The notes under the pieces: generated by a model | What the model saw: only the letters and a program-made list of their open reading frames with translations | Told to the model about the DNA's origin: nothing | Databases searched by the model: none | Source of the DNA: an uncultured Lachnospiraceae bacterium | Lineage (GTDB): Bacteria > Bacillota > Clostridia > Lachnospirales > Lachnospiraceae | Reading direction: 5' to 3' | Assembly: GCA_910586755.1 (NCBI GenBank) | Contig: CAJUJM010000067.1 | Span: 1 to 34,648, forward strand | DNA length: 34,648 bases | Part shown: one piece after another, positions 30,986-34,648 of the stretch | Layout: each line of letters starts with the position of its first letter | Position numbering within the stretch: position 1 is the first letter of the stretch | Translations under genes and position numbers: made by a program

Positions 30986-31084
30986 TAGAGGAGGAAGGCA
31001 AATGCGAAGCATTTCTCAAAATGCCTTCCGACGACTTGGCAGGTGACGCCGAGCGGCGCGTGCCGATACATATTTAGAGGAGGA
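30986..31084. repeat. Hairpin element between duplicated ribosome binding sites, upstream of tetR
   Basis: The 10-bp sequence TAGAGGAGGA occurs at 30986-30995 and again at 31075-31084. The sequence between holds two hairpins: GGAAGGCA/TGCCTTCC (30993-31029) and GGCAGGTGACGCCG/GGCGCGTGCC (31038-31064). Its 3' part AGCGGCGCGTGCCGATACAT (31052-31071) is 19 of 20 identical to the element between eda and kdgK. Confidence 0.65.
31002..31046 (+). CDS. Possible 14-residue leader peptide upstream of tetR
   Basis: The first TAGAGGAGGA site is followed after 6 bp by ATG and a short reading frame encoding MRSISQNAFRRLGR, ending TGA at 31044-31046. It lies inside the hairpin element, so it may be a by-product of the element, a translated leader, or nothing functional. 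Confidence 0.3.
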   Translation: MRSISQNAFRRLGR

Positions 31085-31092
31085 TTGTATTC

Positions 31093-31671
31093 ATGCAGAA
31101 CACCACCAAACAGGCTCTGGAAGCCTCTTTAAAGAACATGCTTTTAAAAAAGACGCTGGACAAAATCACCATCCAGGATCTTACCTCAGACTGCGGAATC
31201 AGCCGAATGGCCTTTTATTACCATTTTAAAGATATTTACGATCTGGTGGAATGGGCGTGTTATGAGGATGCTGCCAAAGCGCTTCAGGGAAAAAAGACCT
31301 ATGATACCTGGCAGGAGGGCTTTCAGCAGCTTTTTGAAGCGGTCCTGGAAAACAAGCCTTTTATCCTCAATGTTTACCGCTGCATCAGCCGGGATCAGAT
31401 TGAAAATTACTTATTCCGCCTTACATATGGCCTGATCCATGGCGTGGTGGAGGAAAAAGCCGCCGGTCTTCCTGTCAGTAAGGAGGACAAGGATTTCATT
31501 GCCGGTTTCTATAAATATAACTTTGTGGGAATTATGCTGGACTGGATCCGTCAGGGAATGAAGGAGGATTACCAGGAATTGGTGGAAAAGACTGCCCGGA
31601 CTCTTCACGGGAATATCGCAAATTCTATCCAAAATTTTGCAGCCGTTGAGGCAAAAAAGAATTTGACATAA
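31093..31671 (+). CDS. TetR/AcrR-family transcriptional regulator
   Basis: A 192-residue one-component regulator. The N-terminal HTH is in ALEASLKNMLLKKTLDKITIQDLTSDCGISRMAFYYHFKDIYDLVEW, the strongest TetR signature. The C-terminal ligand-binding part is of the TetR_C_8 (DhaS-like) kind. The ATG at 31093 follows the second AGAGGAGG site. It lies 150 bp upstream of the oleate hydratase gene in the same direction, with an inverted repeat between them, so it probably controls that gene in response to fatty acids. Confidence 0.93.
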   Translation: MQNTTKQALEASLKNMLLKKTLDKITIQDLTSDCGISRMAFYYHFKDIYDLVEWACYEDAAKALQGKKTYDTWQEGFQQLFEAVLENKPFILNVYRCISRDQIENYLFRLTYGLIHGVVEEKAAGLPVSKEDKDFIAGFYKYNFVGIMLDWIRQGMKEDYQELVEKTARTLHGNIANSIQNFAAVEAKKNLT

Positions 31672-31700
31672 TCTTTATATGTTAACTTTTTTTGCGCTTT

Positions 31701-31747
31701 ACAAAACCGGCCGGATGATAAAAAATTAATCATCCGACCGGTTTTGT
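31701..31747. terminator. Inverted repeat between tetR and ohyA
   Basis: ACAAAACCGGCCGGATGAT and ATCATCCGACCGGTTTTGT form a 19-bp stem with one mismatch and an A-rich loop. It can terminate tetR transcription, but the T run is inside the stem, so an operator role is also possible. Confidence 0.65.
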
Positions 31748-31824
31748 AAATTGAAGGAATGGAAAAATGACGCTAGGATATAACTATCAATAAACAAGAA
31801 ATATTTCAGAAAGGCGGTTATCAT

Positions 31825-33777
31825 ATGAAAAAGAACACCACAGCGCTTACGATTGCATCCACAGTACTTGCAGGAGCAGGAGCGGCAGCTTTATTGGCAA
31901 AACATTCCGGTGAAAAGAAGAAAGAGGCAGAAAAAAAGGAAAAAGTCCGCAGCTCTTACCGTAATACCGAGCTGGGCGCCCATGAGAAAAACAGCAAGGG
32001 AATCTACTACACCAACGGAAACTATGAGGCCTTTGCAAGACCGGAGAAACCGGAAGGCGTAGACGAGAAAAATGCCTATATTGTCGGCAGCGGCCTGGCC
32101 TCCCTGGCGGCAGCCTGCTTCCTGGTACGGGACGGCCAAATGCCCGGATCCCACATCCACATTCTGGAAGCAATGGATATTGCCGGAGGAGCCTGCGATG
32201 GCATTTTTGATTCCGGCCGGGGATACATTATGCGGGGCGGAAGGGAAATGGAGAACCATTTTGAATGTCTGTGGGATCTGTTCCGGAGCATCCCGTCCCT
32301 GGAAAAGCCGGGAGCTTCCGTTCTGGATGAATTCTACTGGCTCAATAAGCACGACCCCAACTACTCTCTCTGCCGGGCCACTGTCAACCGGGGAGAAGAT
32401 GCCCACACAGACGGCAAATTTAATCTGAGTCAGAAAGGATGTATGGAAATTGTCAAGCTTTTCATGACTCCGGATGAAGACCTGTATGATAAGACCATTG
32501 AAGACGTTTTTGATGATGAGGTTTTTAATTCCACCTTCTGGCTGTACTGGAGAACCATGTTTGCCTTTGAAAACTGGCACAGCGCCCTGGAAATGAAGCT
32601 CTACTTCCAGAGATTCATCCACCACATTGCAGGACTGCCGGATTTCAGCGCCTTAAAGTTTACCCGGTATAATCAGTATGAGTCTCTGATTCTCCCCATG
32701 CAGAAATACCTGGAAGAAGCAGGCGTTAACTTCCAGTTTAACACGGAAGTGACCAATGTAGTTTTTGATTTTAAGAATGGAAAGAAGATCGCCACTGCCA
32801 TTGAGTGTAAAGTAAACGGCAAAGAAAGCGGAATTCTCCTGACAGAAAATGATCTGGTATTCGTCACAAACGGAAGCTGTACAGAAGGAACCATCTACGG
32901 CGATCAGAACCATGCTCCCAACGGAGACGCCGAAATTCGGACCAGCGGCTGCTGGAACCTTTGGAAGAATATTGCAAAACAGGATCCGTCTTTTGGCCGG
33001 CCGGAGAAATTCTGCTCGGATATTTCCAAAACCAATTGGGAATCCGCCACTGTTACCACCCTTGACGATAAAATTCTTCCCTTTATTACCAATATCTGTC
33101 AGAGGGATCCCAGAAGCGGTAAAGTGGTCACCGGCGGGATTGTCAGCTGTCAGGATTCCAACTGGCTGTTAAGCTGGACCATCAACCGTCAGGGCCAGTT
33201 TAAAGAGCAGGATCCGAAAAAGGTCTGCGTCTGGGTATATGGACTATTTACCGATGTTCCCGGCAATTTCGTGAAAAAGCCTATGAAAGAATGTACAGGC
33301 AAGGAGATCACAGAGGAATGGCTGTACCATATGGGCGTCCCCACAGAGCAGATCCCTGAGCTGGCGGAAAACAGCGCTGTCTGCGTTCCCACCATGATGC
33401 CTTATATCACCGCTTTCTTCATGCCCAGAGCCAAAGGCGACCGCCCGGATGTAATCCCTGACGGCTGTGTAAACTTTGCCTTCCTGGGACAGTTTGCCGA
33501 TACCCCCAGGGATACGGTGTTTACCACAGAATATTCTGTGCGGACCGCAATGGAGGCCGTTTACGGACTTTTAGGCGTAGACAGAGGCGTACCGGAGGTT
33601 TGGGGCAGCGTATATGATATCCGCGCCCTTTTAGACAGCTCCGTAAAGCTGATGGACGGGAAGTCTCCTCTGGACATAGAACTTCCCGGCCCCTTAAATG
33701 TACTGAAAAAGCCCCTGGTAAAAGCTATTCGGGGGACCGTTGTAGAGAAGATTTTAAAGGACTATCATATCTTGTAA
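31825..33777 (+). CDS. ohyA: Oleate hydratase (FAD-dependent, myosin-cross-reactive antigen family) with N-terminal membrane segment
   Basis: A 650-residue enzyme that adds water to the cis-9 double bond of oleate and related fatty acids to make 10-hydroxy fatty acids. The FAD-binding part is AYIVGSGLASLAAACFL (84-100), followed by LEAMDIAGGACDG. The conserved MRGGREMENHFECLW (136-150) contains the catalytic glutamate region. FAFENWHSALEMKLYFQRF is the family's most conserved helix. Family members usually start at the YYTNGNYEAFARPEKPEG region (residue 61). Here about 60 extra residues precede it: a hydrophobic segment at about 8-25 and a Lys/Glu-rich linker. The site AAAGGCGG precedes the ATG. 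Oleate hydration is linked to detoxifying unsaturated fatty acids. Confidence 0.93.
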   Translation: MKKNTTALTIASTVLAGAGAAALLAKHSGEKKKEAEKKEKVRSSYRNTELGAHEKNSKGIYYTNGNYEAFARPEKPEGVDEKNAYIVGSGLASLAAACFLVRDGQMPGSHIHILEAMDIAGGACDGIFDSGRGYIMRGGREMENHFECLWDLFRSIPSLEKPGASVLDEFYWLNKHDPNYSLCRATVNRGEDAHTDGKFNLSQKGCMEIVKLFMTPDEDLYDKTIEDVFDDEVFNSTFWLYWRTMFAFENWHSALEMKLYFQRFIHHIAGLPDFSALKFTRYNQYESLILPMQKYLEEAGVNFQFNTEVTNVVFDFKNGKKIATAIECKVNGKESGILLTENDLVFVTNGSCTEGTIYGDQNHAPNGDAEIRTSGCWNLWKNIAKQDPSFGRPEKFCSDISKTNWESATVTTLDDKILPFITNICQRDPRSGKVVTGGIVSCQDSNWLLSWTINRQGQFKEQDPKKVCVWVYGLFTDVPGNFVKKPMKECTGKEITEEWLYHMGVPTEQIPELAENSAVCVPTMMPYITAFFMPRAKGDRPDVIPDGCVNFAFLGQFADTPRDTVFTTEYSVRTAMEAVYGLLGVDRGVPEVWGSVYDIRALLDSSVKLMDGKSPLDIELPGPLNVLKKPLVKAIRGTVVEKILKDYHIL

Positions 33778-33799
33778 TGGCATAAGAGCCCGCCAAATG

Positions 33800-33849
33800 G
33801 GGGCTGTAAAAAGGTAAGAGATTGAAACCTCTTACCTTTTCACAGCCCC
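33800..33849. terminator. 21-bp stem-loop after ohyA
   Basis: The 21-bp arms at 33800-33820 and 33829-33849 match with one mismatch around the loop ATTGAAAC. It is 22 bp after the ohyA stop. The T run after it is weak, but stems of this strength often end transcription. Its left arm overlaps the 3' end of the gene remnant at 33832-33966. Confidence 0.65.
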
Positions 33850-33966
33850 GTAATCCCTTCTAACTTCCATAATTAAACCATTCGGATCATCATCAATTAC
33901 TACATATAGGCCATTTGCTGCTTTTGGATCTTTCAGCTTATCCGCAATAAACGTGTAATTGACAAT
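33832..33966 (-). pseudogene. C-terminal remnant of an unidentified gene
   Basis: On the minus strand an open stretch without a start codon encodes 44 residues, ending DKLKDPKAANGLYVVIDDDP, then NGLIMEVRRDYGAVKR and TAA. It follows a TAG in frame at 33967-33969. The Gly-Leu-Tyr-Val-Val core looks like real protein, and the stop lies in the stem-loop. It is most simply the 3' end of a gene whose rest has been lost. Confidence 0.5.
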
Positions 33967-34030
33967 CTACACTTGAGACATGGCGGTAGTAATTGTCAAA
34001 GCGCGGGATATAGACAACTTCAAATAACAT

Positions 34031-34120
34031 TTATTTATATTGATTACTAATCCACTCGCATAACCAAATACCATTATCATTTACTTTTATACAATGAAGC
34101 TTTTCTAACTGTTCGACTAT
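34031..34120 (-). pseudogene. C-terminal remnant of a gene cut by the tnpB element
   Basis: Directly next to the tnpB right end, 29 codons on the minus strand encode IVEQLEKLHCIKVNDNGIWL then CEWISNQYK and TAA. The frame is open exactly up to the proposed transposon edge (34120/34121) and would read on through TTCAC as Val-His. It looks like the 3' end of a gene interrupted by insertion. I do not recognise the protein. Confidence 0.5.
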
Positions 34121-34270
34121 GTGAACTACCCATTGTCTAAAGCCAATGGGCTTCCTGCTTCATCGACCTCGTAACCTACTATCTCCACAGGCGTTAATTC
34201 GGGCAGTCCCTGCCCTATACCGTTTCCCTTTACGCTGTCTGCCTTAGTCCTTCTGCTAAAATATTCCTTG
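34121..34270 (-). ncRNA. Probable omega RNA (reRNA) and right end of the tnpB element
   Basis: Downstream of and overlapping the tnpB 3' end there is a structured segment: GGGCAG/CTGCCC, then GAAGCAGGAAG, then a CCCATTG/CAATGGG hairpin (34129-34150), ending TAGTTCAC at the element edge. This is the usual layout of IS605 right ends, where the RNA guides TnpB. The guide would be the flanking sequence from 34120 leftwards, beginning ATAGTCGAACAGTTAGAAAA. Exact RNA ends are not visible. Confidence 0.55.
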
Positions 34271-34648
34271 CGGCATTAATATCCCTGTCATGTTTTGCAC
34301 CGCAAACCGGGCATTCCCATTCCCTTACTGACAAATCTTTTGTATCGGCATTCTGATATCCACAGACAGAACATATCTGGCTGCTGGCATAGAATCTATC
34401 TATTTTGATGTACTGCCTCCCATTCCACGCTGCCTTATACTCTAATTGCTTTGTCAGCTCATACCATGACACATCCGATATGGATTTTGCCAGATGATGT
34501 TTTTTTACCATATTCCTTATCTGTAAGTTTTCCGAAACTATCACTTGGTTTTCGCTGATTATCTCATTGGAAACTTTATGCAGATAGTCTTTTCTGGTAT
34601 TCGTAATTTTCTCATGGCATAACGCTATTCTCTTTTTCTGTTTCTCAT
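34230..34648 (-). CDS. tnpB: TnpB RNA-guided nuclease, C-terminal part (open at window edge)
   Basis: The C-terminal 139 codons of a TnpB/IS605 OrfB protein, open to the edge of the window; the frame upstream of 34544 continues as HEKITNTRKDYLHKVSNE. Visible parts are the RuvC-II glutamate in VIVSENLQ, the zinc-binding CSVC and CPVC pair, and the RuvC-III aspartate in KHDRDINAARNI. Nothing in the visible part suggests inactivation. TnpB cuts DNA guided by omega RNA made from the element's right end and favours element retention. It lies next to two gene remnants. Confidence 0.9.
   Translation of the reverse strand, partial: EKQKKRIALCHEKITNTRKDYLHKVSNEIISENQVIVSENLQIRNMVKKHHLAKSISDVSWYELTKQLEYKAAWNGRQYIKIDRFYASSQICSVCGYQNADTKDLSVREWECPVCGAKHDRDINAARNILAEGLRQTA

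Larger units (their letters stand above)
34121..34648 (-). mobile_element. IS605-family element with tnpB (partial, cut by window edge)
   Basis: The right end is at 34121 and the element continues past the right edge of the window. No tnpA is seen in this part; whether it lies beyond the edge is unknown. Confidence 0.75.

Noticed and set aside
31891..32625. 244-residue minus-strand reading frame
   Set aside because: It is antisense to the conserved oleate hydratase and has no family features.
33959..34003. TTGACAAT-CTAC / GTAG-TA-ATTGTCAA inverted repeat
   Set aside because: It may be a transposon end or operator, but there is no gene or matching copy in the window to support either, so it was not listed.

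Overview
The window looks like chromosome of a low-to-mid GC anaerobic Bacillota, most likely a Lachnospiraceae-type clostridium. The evidence is strong AGGAGG-type ribosome binding sites, consensus sigma-A promoters with 17-bp spacers, a Trp T-box, rubredoxin, FeoA/FeoB, a ferredoxin-type aldo/keto reductase and a tig-clpP-clpX-lon-engB chaperone/protease cluster. The species cannot be fixed from sequence alone.

Layout. (1) 1-323: a 92-bp tandem repeat that runs off the left edge, then a rubredoxin terminator. (2) 324-2623 (minus): rubredoxin and an EF-G paralogue. (3) 2728-2825: palindromic repeat. 2843-6361 (plus): aromatic amino acid operon aroF-tyrA-aroA. (4) 13912-6358 (minus): tig, clpP, clpX, lon, engB and an aldo/keto reductase, with hairpins between tig/clpP and clpX/lon. 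(5) 14023-16835 (minus): SIMPL-domain lipoprotein and a three-TM protein of unknown function, separated by a second palindromic repeat. (6) 17017-17356 (plus): tmRNA, with an IS200-type element inserted 6 bp after its 3' end; its TnpA has a changed HUH motif. (7) 18179-18888: hairpin cluster and a BrnT/BrnA toxin-antitoxin pair with a palindromic operator. (8) 19053-19691: cytidylate-kinase-like protein. (9) 19868-22996 (plus): sigma-A promoter, T-box with a TGG (Trp) specifier, and a tryptophan-type ABC transporter (trpXYZ). (10) A small HTH protein, then feoA and feoB, each with a TTAGT-N4-ACTAA operator. (11) 30825-25957 (minus): IclR regulator, then eda, kdgK, a second PfkB kinase, azlC and azlD. 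Matching inverted repeats lie just downstream of both the iclR and eda promoters. (12) 31093-33777 (plus): TetR regulator and an oleate hydratase with an extra N-terminal membrane segment. (13) 33800-34648: stem-loop, two broken gene ends, and the 3' part of an IS605-type tnpB with a probable omega RNA and right end.

How the parts work together. The Entner-Doudoroff lower branch (KDG kinase, KDPG aldolase) appears to be controlled by the adjacent IclR repressor. Tryptophan uptake is controlled by tRNA-Trp charging. Iron uptake is probably controlled by an iron-dependent repressor. The TetR protein probably controls the unsaturated-fatty-acid hydratase. The most unusual content is a set of dispersed palindromic repeats placed at gene boundaries. 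One repeat type supplies the stop codon of the gene before it and leads into the ribosome binding site of the gene after it. Another may have duplicated a ribosome binding site upstream of tetR.
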